A DNA stretch of 64,000 nt from Absidia repens (GCA_002105175.1 MCGE01000015.1:1-64000), one strand, 5' to 3'; positions 50,254-61,586 are shown, numbered from the stretch's first letter. A program made the numbers and translations. The notes: generated from the letters alone by a model not told the origin.

Positions 50254-50678
50254 CTACAAGACTTTCCACTTTTTGCCAAAATAAGTTACAAGACTACAGT
50301 AAGCAATCATGCCAGTAACAATCCAAAAGAAAAAACTCAGATCTACATTATACTGCCCAGGGACCTAAAAAGCGATTAATATATATCAGGAATCGTGTGT
50401 GTATATTGATTGTGTATATATGTATATATTACCACGACGTTCATTCCCCATAGAGCAGAGACGTAAATGATGGGAATAAAGACGGTTCCTAAAAACGTCA
50501 ATCGATTCATCACCGCATTTGTTGTTCGATAAGTCTTTGATAAATCCACGTTGACCTGAGCAAGATAGTTGGTGTGCGCCCGAGATAGCATTCGATTGTA
50601 ATGATTGATATTTTGAAGCATGGTCACTAAATGGTCTATATCAGCAAAGTGTACAGAGTTAACTACTGATTTATCCTT

Positions 50679-50729
<51 letters not shown>

Positions 50730-51993
50730 TTGAATATCACCAAGATATAATAAAACTTCGTTTAATGCTTTGAGGGCCACCAATTCTTCTGGAGTAGTTG
50801 TTGAGAATTCATCCTCTATCAGGGCACCATAACCGCCGGCACGTTGCCATTTTTCTTCATATCGTTTCATAAGACTTTTCACCACATCAGCCTTGGTAGT
50901 GAGCAGACGAGATATCTGGATAGTGCGCTTGCGGCCACGACTAATGCGTTTCAACATATCATAACGTTCAGATTTGCGTAACAGGAGTACCAATTCATCA
51001 ATAGACACAACTTCCACTTCGATCTGAGAGATGACGGGGGCAAAAGCATCAGTGATATCATCAATAAGAGCATAATGTATCCAGTCAGGTACAATAAGCA
51101 TATGATTCTTGATTTGATCCAGTCTATGGCGCACATGGGCTGGGTGACGGGAAGGTATAAAATGGAAGGTGAGAAGTCCGCTTTTGAAAATCAAATTGTA
51201 AAAAGTGTAAGGCCGGATTTGATTTGTTTCGTGGTTCACATCAAAGCTGCGGAAAGAAACAAAAGTATAGTTTGGAAAGAGTTCAACTTTTTCTACAGGT
51301 TCCTTAGCCGAGATATCTTCCACTGTCAAAGGATGGATTCGGAACAATTTGGCGAGCACGTGCATTTCTTCATCGGTTGGGCTAAGGCAGTCTACCCACC
51401 ATCCAGTGGTTTCCAATATAGTTTCCAATCCCTGTCGTCCATCCACTGAAAGCAATTGCTGAATTGACCTTGTCTTTCCATTTTCTTGGGATGAATAGAC
51501 ATGGTACCGGGCAGCTTGTGACAGGAATCCATCATCCGCATCATCCTGGTGGGGGTTATTTAGAAGAAAAAAAAAAAAAAAAAAAAGAGAGTTAGTGTAC
51601 TGACTGTATTGGGTTCGATTTCCTTTTTTCCGTCCGCCTAGCCCCGCTTATCAAACGAACCTGGGTCTGTTCACCATAAAGCCGACTTTGCCTGTTCTTC
51701 GTTCTTGACAAGGCTGAGCCATTGGATTGTCTTCGTTTCACTTCAGCAACACCATGATCAAAACATTGGAGGTTTGGAGAATCTATCATATCAGCGCTGT
51801 CATCTTGATAGCCATATTGAGGGTACAGTACATCGGTTTCCACAGCAATATCGTCTAGATCGTCTTCCCCAGCAGAGTAATGTCTTTGTCGCCTTTGGTG
51901 CCACGATGTCATTTCCCGATTAGATCCTTGGGATCGTTGTGAGTAGGCCACTGATGTTTTACGATTATGGAGAGAGCTTTGTGATGGGGACAT
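50254..51993 (-). CDS. CorA-family magnesium transporter (Mnr2/Alr-like)
   Basis: Four exons join in phase: 51993-51601, 51545-50729, 50635-50433 and 50364-50254, giving 507 residues. The first 130 or so residues are polar and disordered. The CorA body follows (WWVDCLSPTDEEMHVLAKLF, HPLTVEDISAKEPVEKVE, PDWIHYALIDDITDAFAP, VSIDELVLLL). Two C-terminal membrane spans flank the selectivity motif GMN (467-469), seen as IIYVSALWGMNV and then SFFFWIVTGMIAYCSLVTY. The fungal relatives are the plasma-membrane Alr1 and vacuolar Mnr2. Shorter N-terminus and size are closer to Mnr2, but the membrane cannot be decided. The intron at 50728-50636 holds a pure run of about 46 T. Confidence 0.9.
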
Positions 51994-52870
51994 ATTGAAT
52001 CATACTTTTTACATTGAGCATAAAACAAAATAGAAAGAAAGAAAAAAAGTGGAAGAAATCTGCTTTGAGATGGTTTTACTTCAGAACTCCGAACTTGGCC
52101 CTTTTTCCCGAAAAATTTAAGCACTACAGTAGATTTGCTTCTAATTCCCTTTTATCAATAACCATTTGATCTTGACTGTTTATTGTGCATAAAATAAACC
52201 TCCATTATTATATGAAAATTTCATGAAAGATATTCATTGTATGTTAGTCTAGGAACATAGGATCAATGTTATGGCCATAGGACAACATAACAACGACGTT
52301 ATGAAACTATTTCTGATAATCAGGTACGTACGAACATATCATATGATAAAATATTTTACTATATATAATTCATTGAGCAAAGTATCATAATACATATCAT
52401 AAAGTATGAGGTGCTATGACATGATGAAAACGGCATAAAAAGCCATATACAATATACTGAGTGGCTCAGATGCAAATGCATCAAAAAAATTATTATGCTA
52501 TAGGATATTCCTGATAAGGTAATGGCCGAGAATTGCCCTAACATTCCGTCACAACAAAACCGTATGTAATAATAACAATATTGGATAGATTTTCACTGAA
52601 AGATAAACATGTTTATATTATATGTATATCATAATGCCAGTAAAAAGAAAAAAAACACCACCTTCTTTATTGATAAAGATACAAATCAATAAGTAGTCAT
52701 GATAAAAATAAAAATGATAAAGTACAATGAAAGAGAATATTTGATAAATAACGAAAATAAAGGGAAGGTGGTACAAAGCTTGACAATAAAAATAAAATAA
52801 ATAAGGCGAAGGGATGGGGTATTAATAATAACGATAAACATAGGCTATACTAAAGACTAAAGAGCATGAT
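51994..52870. other. Intergenic, no gene
   Basis: AT-rich region between the CorA promoter and the 3' end of the FYVE gene. It has many ATCATA-type AT words but no coding frame and no match to the repeat family that I can see. Confidence 0.45.
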
Positions 52871-53852
52871 CTAAAAGGTAGACCAATGCCAATCAGCAGG
52901 GACAGAGAGAGCTACAGTATTGAAAGTACCTGGGCATCATCATGTCATACAACATAGAGAAGAAGTAAAGGTAAGTATCCAAAAATAGTATATGTCAGGT
53001 CGTTTTATTTTATTACCTTCCACTTTTTTGGAACCGATATCCACGCCACTACTTTCACTATCATCGTCGTTTTGGTCATCATCTTGGTCAACAATATCTA
53101 TATACCAAACCAATCAATTCAAACCAGAATTAATTAGATTGTAACAGTCTCCCTTTATAATCAACCTTGTGTTGAGTTGAGCTCTTACCGTCGCGGCCAA
53201 GTTCTAATACCCCTTCTAGTGCATGAGGCTGTAAGGTCGTCATGATTCCAGCATGTCGATTTGGTTTGCTTTTCACTTTTTGCTGTTCGTCTTCCAACTT
53301 TTCGTCTGTTGCTTCAGTAGAAGTTGATGAAGTAGATGTAGTCGAGGTCAAAGAGGGATGTCTCCATTTATCAGCACAGTCGTCACAACCACGAGATAGG
53401 AAACCTTGAGGGTGAAATTCAGAGTCTTGATTCAGTCGAAGGTAGTTCGAGCAATGAGTATTGCAAAATATATCACCACACTAACGAAAAAAAAGGCAAT
53501 GTAAAAAATCACAATCCTTTTCATATATACAATATTCTTGTCTACCTTTCTACAATGATGCTTTCTCTCAAACAAGCCAAATATTCTTGAACAGCCAGGG
53601 TAGGCACAACTAGTGGCATCCTCGTCAAACTATTCAGTCGAGATAATTGTGAGTATCCAAACGCAACAATTAATAACGTAAATATTTGTATACCTTCCAA
53701 TGATCTTTTGTTGGTGGTCCAGTCACTATCAAAGTAAAGCGTTCAGAGTTTTCAGGTTCGGAATTGGTAGATGAGGGTGATCGATCATTCAAGGTCTGTG
53801 CCATAGTGAGTCGTGATGGTCGTCGTTTTCGAGTCAAAGCATATATATCCAT
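52871..53852 (-). CDS. FYVE zinc-finger protein
   Basis: Five exons join in phase: 53852-53694, 53629-53546, 53480-53189, 53097-53017 and 52929-52871, giving 224 residues. The FYVE domain begins with a WxxD motif (W52-D55), then C61-x4-C66, the PI3P-binding RKHHCRK (75-81), CGDIFC and HCS, and ends with the pair GCDDC. The first Cys pair has four residues between, where two are usual. After the domain come a Ser/Thr stretch and an acidic segment (DQDDDQNDDDSESS). FYVE domains bind PI3P on endosomes. The exact orthologue is unknown; Pib1-like proteins have a RING that is absent here. Confidence 0.82.
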
Positions 53853-54539
53853 GATACAAACCCCACACTTCAATATTCAAAGCTGTTCCTTTGCTTTTGT
53901 TTACTGTATCCAACAGTTTTGTAGAGGAAGTAGGATAATCTTAGTCTAATAAAAGAGGAAGAGGAAAAAAAAAAAAAAAAAAAAAGGGGGGAGACAGAAA
54001 AAATGAAAATTATCGAATCGCAGGTCTCATTGTTTCAAAATATTACATCTCCGCCTCAGGTCAACTAATCCTCATTGATTGAATGAAAAATACAACGAGA
54101 CATAACTAGTGGTGCGGTAGAGGCTACCATATTCCAACTATACAAATAATCCCAGAAACATCAACTTTTTTTTTTCTTTTTTTTTTTACATACTACACCT
54201 ACTTAATACCGCCCACTTGTTTGGGCGTATCTGCAAGCGGAAAAAAATCAGTCCATCAACTCATTAAAGGATCATTGGTTTCAGTAACTCTTCAATGAAA
54301 TTTACTTCCAAGAGTCAGATATGTATATACATCTTCATACCCTTTATATATATTTTGGAGGGGTGAGGGGGGTTATCTAGAGCAATAAAAATTAAGGATG
54401 TACATGGTGTGCAGTTCAGCAAGGCGTAAAGAATACCTTAATTGTTGTCATTTTTTATTAGTATATTCAATTCCACACGTGCAAAAATAATGAATCTACT
54501 GAATGTCCCGGGTACTCAAATAGTCATAGATAAACTAGA
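53853..54539. other. Intergenic, no gene
   Basis: Promoter side of the FYVE gene with a run of about 21 A (53965-53985). No coding frame. Confidence 0.45.
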
Positions 54540-56110
54540 AAGGTCTACAAAATATTCTATGACGTTGAGTACATGCACAGTACACAGTACGACCTAGATG
54601 CATTTATATAATTGACTGAGCAGATATTGCAATTTCTAGAGGCACGAGGGGGTGGGGTAGTAGCCACGGTAAATGAATTAAAGAGCAAGTGTTTGGGGTA
54701 GGACATTTACAATACGGCTACAATAGCGATATCGTTTACCCTACGATGGATCTGATGATGGTTAAGAAAAAGGCAAGCTTTATTGAAGCGCATTGATAGA
54801 TACTAAAACTAAATGCGAAGACTTTGCAATACGGAAGTTAAAGGAAGGATTTATTAGAGGAAGCATGACAGAAACTGATGTGAGGTTTGAGAAATGGTCG
54901 ACACTAATTTAAAAGGACAATTATAAAATGAAGGCTAATATAACGCATATTACAAGGCGTGAGAAAGACTAAAGTGACTTCTTTTGTTGAAGAGCAACGG
55001 CCAATGCCAATCAAAAAAAGTATGCATTAAAAATGGGATCTCTTATACAAAACTTGAGAGAAACCCAATGAGACATTTTTAATTGAAGCAAATAAAAAGT
55101 GACATGTTTTTATTCAAGTTGCAATTGCAAATTATGATTAACTAATACTAAACTAAGCTAATGAAGGCTCTAAATAGCCAATTAATGGTGCCTTCAGATC
55201 CTAGATCCAAAATGAAAGGGGTTTCCCATGCATGTTGTAATCCCTGAGCTGAAGACCCTTCTAAACTAGTCCTGATATTATTCTAAGTCCAACATAACCC
55301 CGTAGAAGTTGAATGATGAAGGAAAAATGGAGAGGAAAAGAAAAAATAATCTAAAGAAAGAGAGCCGAAAAAAATAAAAAAGGCGGGAAGACAGAAAATA
55401 AACATTTTCACGTGGGCGGGATTTGAAATCCTTTCTCTGACCTCCCGCTGAACTGCAGTTCTACCTATTACCTTGATTTTTTCATGATAACCTTTTTCAT
55501 TTGGATGAAAACAAATGAAGGTTTCAGAAGGCCATTGTATTGCTAGATATAGCACAGATGCTCATATTGAAATAAAGGTACTATCCACCATAACGATGCA
55601 ATTGCGTCCTCTGCTAACATTAATATTGTGGGCTCCTACTATAGTATTCTTAATAAACGAGCTTATATAGTTTAGTTCTCATGGATTATATTGACATCTG
55701 AATAAAATATGCCTGTTTTTTTCTTTTTCCTTTACATTGTCTCTCATGGGTTTAGTCAGACTTTTCGAATGGATATACCCACACTGGACAGTGATTGTGC
55801 GTGTGCAAGAAAAAAGAAAGAAAAAAAACAAGTTTAAGTGTGCCAGTAAAAAGGAGGGTTAGGCATGAGGCAACATCAATCAGCCATCGTGCTCAGCGCT
55901 CCATGTGTTGCACTATACTGCACAGTGATGTACTGTACTGGGTTTCTAAATGTTAAAGTGAGAGGAATTTCTTAAATGGTTTCCGTAAATTGCTGTAGTG
56001 GACCCATGAGAAAAGGACTGTAAATGATTAAAAAAACAAACAGCAGTGAGCACATAAAAATATGATGATTGAAGTGCATTTGTAATACTTACTTTTTTTT
56101 ATGAATGTTT
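54540..56110 (+). repeat. Dispersed repeat copy C (long, about 1.6 kb)
   Basis: This copy matches A along its whole length. It has flank motifs GAGCAAGTGTTTGGGG (54683-54698), TTTATTGAAGCGCATTGATAG, degenerate units with CACTAAT, the AAAAGTGACATGTTTTTATT arm (55095-55114), the core CTAGATCCAAAATGAAAGGG (55201-55220), and CACGTG (55409-55414) next to GGCGGGATTTGAAATCC. It then has the inverted arm CATCTGAATAAAATATGCCT (55693-55712) and a right flank shared with A (TTAGGCATGAGGCAACAT and ATCGTGCTCAGCGCTCC). Just right of the B-box-like block, the minus strand has a GGTAGAACTGCAGTTCAGC stretch that could be a decayed tRNA-like D-arm region. Confidence 0.75.
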
Positions 56111-56524
56111 TGACGTTGCAATTTTTCTACTCGCCACCCAAATCCGATCAACTTCAAATGTTTAAAAGTATGAGTAACCTGTTCACCACCTTTCTGATGA
56201 AATAAAAAATTGTACTTTTAAGGATGTTTTCGAGAAAAAAAAAAAAAAGCACACAACCTGCAACTCACATTCATATATACACGTCCTTTCCAAATCCCGA
56301 CTGTCTCCATCATGCTCATTATACGCAGTAAAAAGATTTTGTACAATATGGTGGTTTTTATTTAAATAACTATAGAAATAAAGACTCTAGAAGAAACGTA
56401 TATAAATTACACACTGAGATATAAAAAGGGGGTGGATGGAGATACGGTGAAGATATTTCTAATGACTGATAAAATGAAGAGGAATAAGAAATAATAATAG
56501 GATGGGCGGCTGCTGGGGGCAAAT

Positions 56525-56977
56525 CTAGTTGGTAGTAGGCGCCTTGTATGCATAATCCCAACCTTGAGCAGAGGGTGTTTCAGTAGGCAGTTTGGCTTGA
56601 ATAGGATACGTAATATGACGACTCTTGACCATGGCACCTTTGAATAATCGATCACTAGTCTTTTCCAGTTCGTTCATGGCTTGGTGCATTGACTGGAATT
56701 GTTTCTCCAAAGTACGCTGCTTTCGTTCCCGTTCACGCATAGTATGTAGCTTCCATGCCCGTGTAATGGTGTCGTGTTGCTCTAAGGCTTCGCCTTCCAT
56801 GAGTGCAATTGTAGGTCGTTGTGGTGATTCAAACAGGACTCGGCGAATGGTTTCTATGCGGGTGTCACCATTGTTCTGACTGCTGGAGCTGGGGCCAGAT
56901 GATTGTGTGCTGACAAGACGAATAGATTGTCTGGTATAAAATAGTCGAGTCGCTTTTTGTCGTAGAAGTGAGAGCAT
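56525..56977 (-). CDS. MRPL28: Mitochondrial ribosomal protein mL40 (MRPL28 family)
   Basis: One exon gives 150 residues. A basic, Ser-rich N-terminus (MLSLLRQKATRLFYTRQSIRLVS) fits a mitochondrial targeting signal. The body matches the mL40 family: RRVLFESPQRPTIALMEGEALEQHDTITRAWKLHTMRERERKQ, then a helical segment (LEKQFQSMHQAMNELEKTSDRLFKGAM) and the end ITYPIQAKLPTETPSAQGWDY. It is a component of the large mitoribosomal subunit. An upstream in-frame extension to 57148 is hydrophobic and AT-driven, so the ATG at 56977 is used. Confidence 0.85.
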   Translation of the reverse strand: MLSLLRQKATRLFYTRQSIRLVSTQSSGPSSSSQNNGDTRIETIRRVLFESPQRPTIALMEGEALEQHDTITRAWKLHTMRERERKQRTLEKQFQSMHQAMNELEKTSDRLFKGAMVKSRHITYPIQAKLPTETPSAQGWDYAYKAPTTN

Positions 56978-57144
56978 TTGATGTACAATAAAAATAATAA
57001 TAGAAAAGGGAAGAAAATAAAAAAGGGCCCATAAAGAAATCCCAAGCCACAAACCAAACCAGCAATGTAATATATTCAAACACAGATATACACTTCTTTT
57101 ATTGATAAATGTAAAACTACACAGGAAATAAAGTAAAAAAGAAT

Positions 57145-57175
<31 letters not shown>

Positions 57176-57215
57176 GAAATAAAATATACGAATATTGTAA
57201 TATAATATAAAGCCG

Positions 57216-58259
57216 TTAACGGTGATATGTAGGAGGAGAGGAAGGGGAGATAGAAGTTAATTCTATTATTTCTTGTCGGGGTTGGGGAGAGGGGGAAGAT
57301 TGGTTATATTCTGGGGGAAGAGGATAATGTAAAGAAGACTGTGGAGTATGTGCATCATCAAGGCCGATATCTTGTTCTTCCATTGGGTGTCGGTTTGTCC
57401 GGTCCAAGGGTCCGATATCCAAAACAATATCTTCTGCAGCTGCATTATACGAGGGTAGTACCATATCCATCCCGTCCACTAAAGGATGTATATCTTCCGG
57501 ATCAATTTGAATTACTTCAATAATCATCACCACCTGCCACCGAGACAAAGGGCCGGGTAAAGCAAGTGATTCCGCTGTGTCGTCTTCCCGTAATCTTCTG
57601 TGTTGCCATTTGATCTGTTGAGCCATGTCAGTTGAGTTAAATTCCTTGAGGTATTTCTGTAAGAGTTCATTAAACTAAATAAAAAGAATTTTGAGTGAGT
57701 ACAGACAGTATCGTATAAAAATCATCATGTGATACAGTTTCGATAGTGTATTAGTGTATATATATGCTTGTGTGTTTGTGTGTTTGCGGGTGGGTGTACT
57801 GCTCAGGAACAAAATAACTTACAATTTTCAACTTTTCATAGTATTCACTTCTCCGTCTTGAAGTCCAAAAGGCAATAATGACAGGCACAATAAGAATAAG
57901 TAGAGGATACCAAAGTTTTTCCCGTTGACTAGCTGTTGCTTGCAAAGCAATAGAAAAGGCAGCAGCAAACAATACAAAAAAAATCGCCAAAACAAATAGA
58001 TAAGTGTCTATCCAAATTTGAGGATATGAGTTTTGTACCAATGAACTAATGTTGCTAAGACGTGATTCCAACACATTAGGTGCTATCTGTTCTCAGGAAG
58101 TAAAAATATAAAGTGAGTGAGTGTTGGAGGAAGGGGTTTCCGTCTATCGTAAAAATTACTCACATATTCCAATAAATTTGAATAGTCATTGGTGGACTTG
58201 AGCATGAGTACTGCAGGTTTCCACTTTCTAGATACAAGGGCAAATTCTGCCAGCCCCAT
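57216..58259 (-). CDS. Two-pass membrane protein of unknown function
   Basis: Three exons join in phase: 58259-58164, 58086-57823 and 57674-57216, giving 272 residues. The N-terminal third is soluble (MGLAEFALVSRKWKPAVLML, NLLEYIAPNVLESRLSNISS). Two close membrane spans follow (YLFVLAIFFVLFAAAFSIAL and LWYPLLILIVPVIIAFW), then a basic segment RRRSEYYEKLKIFNELLQKYLKEF and a cytosolic tail ending in Pro/Ser/Gln-rich sequence. The hairpin plus tail recalls Spo7 or Lunapark layouts, but I see no diagnostic motif and do not assign it. An AT microsatellite (57151-57175) lies just past the stop, in the mL40 promoter region. Confidence 0.65.
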
Positions 58260-58589
58260 AATGTATACAGCCCCTTAAAAATACAATTGTGAGAATACAG
58301 CAAGAGAAAAAAAAAGTGAGCTTCCACATTATGAACCTCTTCATAGCGGATGTTAAAATGAGCCAATCAAATCACATATTGGACCACTCTGTGCAAGCAT
58401 TCTCATCACCATAAAAAAAACAACTTGGTCAAACTTAAAATCTTTCTTTTATCTGTTATTATTATTTCTAATACCTCTAGTTTTTATTCTTATTATCACA
58501 AAAAAATACTATTCAAGTCTTTTCTTCTTTTTCTTTTTCTTCTTCTACTGGTAAAATATAATATATACATATAAAATAGCAGCTCCTAA
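58260..58589. promoter_or_regulatory. Divergent promoter region
   Basis: 330 nt between two divergent start codons, AT-rich with a T/C-rich tract near 58510-58548 ahead of the plus-strand gene. Confidence 0.35.
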
Positions 58590-59459
58590 ATGAACACACA
58601 ACTGACCCCTCATACTTCTCTTCGATTCTCTTTGACTTCGTGTGCTACTGAAGATAGTGCCGATTCTGCCAGTGTCGCTACTCCGTTGGATGTCTCTCCT
58701 TGTCCACAACGAAATAATGTCTTCCCCAATATCAACTTGACTGAACAAGAATCTCCTTACTTGACAAGATTTCAAATACCGGAAGTCGCTGCTGTCGTAG
58801 GTCACCATCGTCATCGTCAACATGGAACGCTTTCTCCTCTTCCGAGATCTATACGTATTGTTCAAACTCAAGATTTGTCCCCTCTATCATTGTCACAGCA
58901 ACTACCCACCGCTACTACCAACAGCACTATTGACACTACTTCGAGCCAGTCGGTCCAACAACAACAGCTCCAATACCAACACAATCAGGAACATGAGCTT
59001 GAATATCAGCATGAACGACAGGAACAATTATCCAACCATGATAATCGAGAACAGCAACGCATCAACCACACTATATTTACCTGGCCTCGTGTCAAGCGAA
59101 TTTTGCCACGCTCATCATCGTCATCATCGTCGTCATCCTCCTCCTCCGCCTCCTCTATAAATCATCATCACCAACATATGCGAAAAAAAACTTCTTCGTC
59201 TCGTGGTGTCATGTCCCATCTATCGTCTTTAGTGAGCAACTCCATGCGATTGGCAAATTCCAAAGGTGTAACCGAGCAACAACGGCAACAAGACTCACAT
59301 CATCAGCTGCAGCAACAGAAATTGGACCGGATGATATCTTCTACTACTCATCATGCAATGCCCCCTTCACAAAAGAAAAAAGTAACACAAATCTCAGCGA
59401 ACAGGTGGTTTGGAAAAAACAAATCAAGAATAACCCCTCACCACCCACCCTTACCATGA
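58590..59459 (+). CDS. Low-complexity Gln/His/Ser-rich protein
   Basis: A single exon gives 289 residues. There is no recognised domain. It holds a Gln-rich middle (SVQQQQLQYQHNQ), a pure Ser run near 59115-59150 encoded by TCATCGTCATC-type codons, His/Gln stretches and a basic C-terminus (QKKKVTQISANRWFGKNKSR). Regions that are not repetitive, such as NVFPNINLTEQESPYLTRFQIPEVAAVV and HTIFTWPRVKRIL, suggest that a real gene is present. Intrinsic disorder and a regulatory role are possible. Confidence is limited because low-complexity frames can be open by chance. Confidence 0.5.
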   Translation: MNTQLTPHTSLRFSLTSCATEDSADSASVATPLDVSPCPQRNNVFPNINLTEQESPYLTRFQIPEVAAVVGHHRHRQHGTLSPLPRSIRIVQTQDLSPLSLSQQLPTATTNSTIDTTSSQSVQQQQLQYQHNQEHELEYQHERQEQLSNHDNREQQRINHTIFTWPRVKRILPRSSSSSSSSSSSSASSINHHHQHMRKKTSSSRGVMSHLSSLVSNSMRLANSKGVTEQQRQQDSHHQLQQQKLDRMISSTTHHAMPPSQKKKVTQISANRWFGKNKSRITPHHPPLP

Positions 59460-60640
59460 TTTATACTGGTTAGTGATAGTTTATTATTTATTATTTAGTA
59501 TTTAGTAGCAATAGTATTAGTATTAGCTATAGTGATTTTTTACCTTCTTTTATCAATAAAAAAAATTGTCTCTTTATAATCATCGAATTTGGTACCTTTT
59601 TTTTATCTGCGTTGTTAGTTAAAGCAAAGATAGCTCCGCTTAAAAACATTTAGTTTCATCATTATACTGTTGTCATAGCAGAAAGAGTGCAAACATGAAG
59701 AATGAATCATTCATTCTCTTTTCATTTATTCATTGTTATATAACTATATGTATGTTTTCAATTAAATAGGGATCTTGAGGACGGGAACGCGTAAGTAACC
59801 ACTGAATAGATTCCTACGAACTTAATGTCCGCTTATTTAACATATCCGATGTTAAGTGTTCACTAATGATTCTCCGTCATGGTAACATCCACTTTGAATT
59901 TGTCGATCTCAGCTTCAATAACAAAGTTGTGGTACTTCGGCTTTACGAAATCGATCAACTTTCTGCAACAATATATCAAAAGTACAAGTGTAGTCCTTGA
60001 CAAGTCGAGAGGAACCATTTTCTGTCTTATATTGCTTAAAGTGGACATCGCGATATTCACTATTCTATGATGATTCGCTTTATTATGTCATAATCATCAC
60101 AGGAACGAGATCAATATACAAAAGTCATATCATACATCATATAATGAAGTAGTAAAATGATAATAGGGTATGCGATATATATTGTTCATGATGAGTTGAG
60201 TTGACTCTTTCGTAGCGCTCCTCAATGCCCTTTATTTTTTTCTCCCTGTCAGCTCTTCCTCATCTGTAAGAAAAACTCATACGCCTTTATTTTATACTTC
60301 TATCCACATCATTTCATTTTCCTTGCCCATTGGCCTACCTCTTTTCATATTTATCCCTACTTCACCCCTAATTCCTCCGCCCTACACTCTCTTTTTCTTT
60401 TTCTTTTACTATCACTAGATACCACCTTTACTATAAAGCTATATATTTCGCCATATACATCATTAAAACCCGACACATATATAATATCCAAGCAACGAAT
60501 AAAAATAATGGAAAACAATATATATAAATTTGATTTTTTATTCAATAAGAAGAGTATACTAAAACAAATTTGCAAATATAACACTAAACTAGGGTATCTA
60601 TAATTATCTAATTCAAACTAATAGCCTAACACAGCTCCAA
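59460..60640. other. Intergenic; one short coding-like fragment
   Basis: Mostly AT-rich with no gene. On the minus strand, about 59863-59965, the frame reads LIDFVKPKYHNFVIEAEIDKF followed by KVDVTMTENH and a stop. It looks like a true C-terminal exon, but no acceptable upstream exon could be joined. It may be a remnant. Confidence 0.35.
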
Positions 60641-60642
60641 AT

Positions 60643-60762
60643 ATGCCTTCGATCCCGATATGGAGTGTCATCGTCTTGGTAACAGCTGTTGTATTCATGG
60701 TCGGTCGTTTGTTATTCATTCTGTTGAAATGTAATCGTTTTGTTCGCTCTACCACGATTTAG
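60643..60762 (+). other. Small open frame with one membrane span
   Basis: An ATG-to-TAG frame encodes 39 residues with a clear hydrophobic span (IWSVIVLVTAVVFMVGRLLFI) followed by a basic LLKCNRFVR. It is followed at 60927-60991 by a pure run of about 65 A and then an open plus-strand frame from 60991 to 61218. It could be a broken or small membrane protein. Nothing in the region fixes its identity. Confidence 0.25.
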
Positions 60763-60924
60763 AACAATCTTTGGACAAAACCCAATTACCTCGTACAATT
60801 GACACCAATATCAATGGTTTCTAATCCACCAAACATGAATCCGGATCCCTAGCCAGGTCATCCACCAATTACCAATCATACACACCATCAACTGGCATAC
60901 CACCATCATACCGTTCAATCAAAA

Positions 60925-60926
<2 letters not shown>

Positions 60927-60991
<65 letters not shown>
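60927..60991. repeat. Poly-A run of about 65 nt
   Basis: The longest pure homopolymer in the window. It sits in the middle of a region that is open on both strands and hides where the minus-strand gene to its right ends. Confidence 0.85.
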
Positions 60992-60993
<2 letters not shown>

Positions 60994-61302
60994 ATTGCAG
61001 TCACTAACAGCAGCAGCAGTAGTAGTAGTATTAGTAAAATCGATTGTGTTTGCCGCAAATTGCAATCCACTGGGAATATGCGCCGATTGTCTGATGAAGG
61101 TCCCGTTGCCGGTAGCACCAAGCTTAATGTGTCTCAAGTAATGTCCCCACCAGGAAGCGTCAATCCCCTGCCAGTTGAACCACCATCTTGTATCCAGGTT
61201 GTCCTAATAGGTTTATGAATAAAGAAGAATTGTCAGTCCAGGGGAAAGGAAGAGGTTCAGGCCCCATTGTCTCATTTTTTTTCCTTCATCCACCGTACGT
61301 AC

Positions 61303-61586
61303 CATGATTCCAAAAACATTGGCAGACACCAGTAAAAACAAAAACCACTGTTGCAAAGTCAAAGAAAGCCAGAAGCAAGGTATAAATAGAAACAGCCAAG
61401 GAATGGAATGGTGATGCCATCATCAACGACATTGGAATCAGATAAAGAGCAAACAGTACCAACAAGATTTGGTTGGGAACATAATAGCAGATCGGCAGCT
61501 AAGAAAAGGCATACCCTTGGATTAATAGCATTTTTATAACAGTAAAATCCAATGACAAAACACCAGCGCAACATGACCGCGATCAT
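61303..61586 (-). CDS. Putative multi-pass membrane protein (MARVEL-like layout), incomplete model
   Basis: On the minus strand, ATG at 61586 gives MIAVMLRWCFVIGFYCYKN and then NPR. After a gap of exactly 16 nt (61514-61499, GTATGC...TTCTTAG) the frame continues in phase as LPICYYVPNQILLVLFALYLIP and LAVSIYTLLLAFFDFATVVFVF, two further membrane spans, up to a GTACGT donor at 61302. A 3' exon (acceptor at 61204) can be read in three phases and its end is unclear because of the A run at 60927-60991. The first segment might instead be joined by a frameshift. The layout recalls MARVEL-type four-span proteins, but this is weak. Confidence 0.4.
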
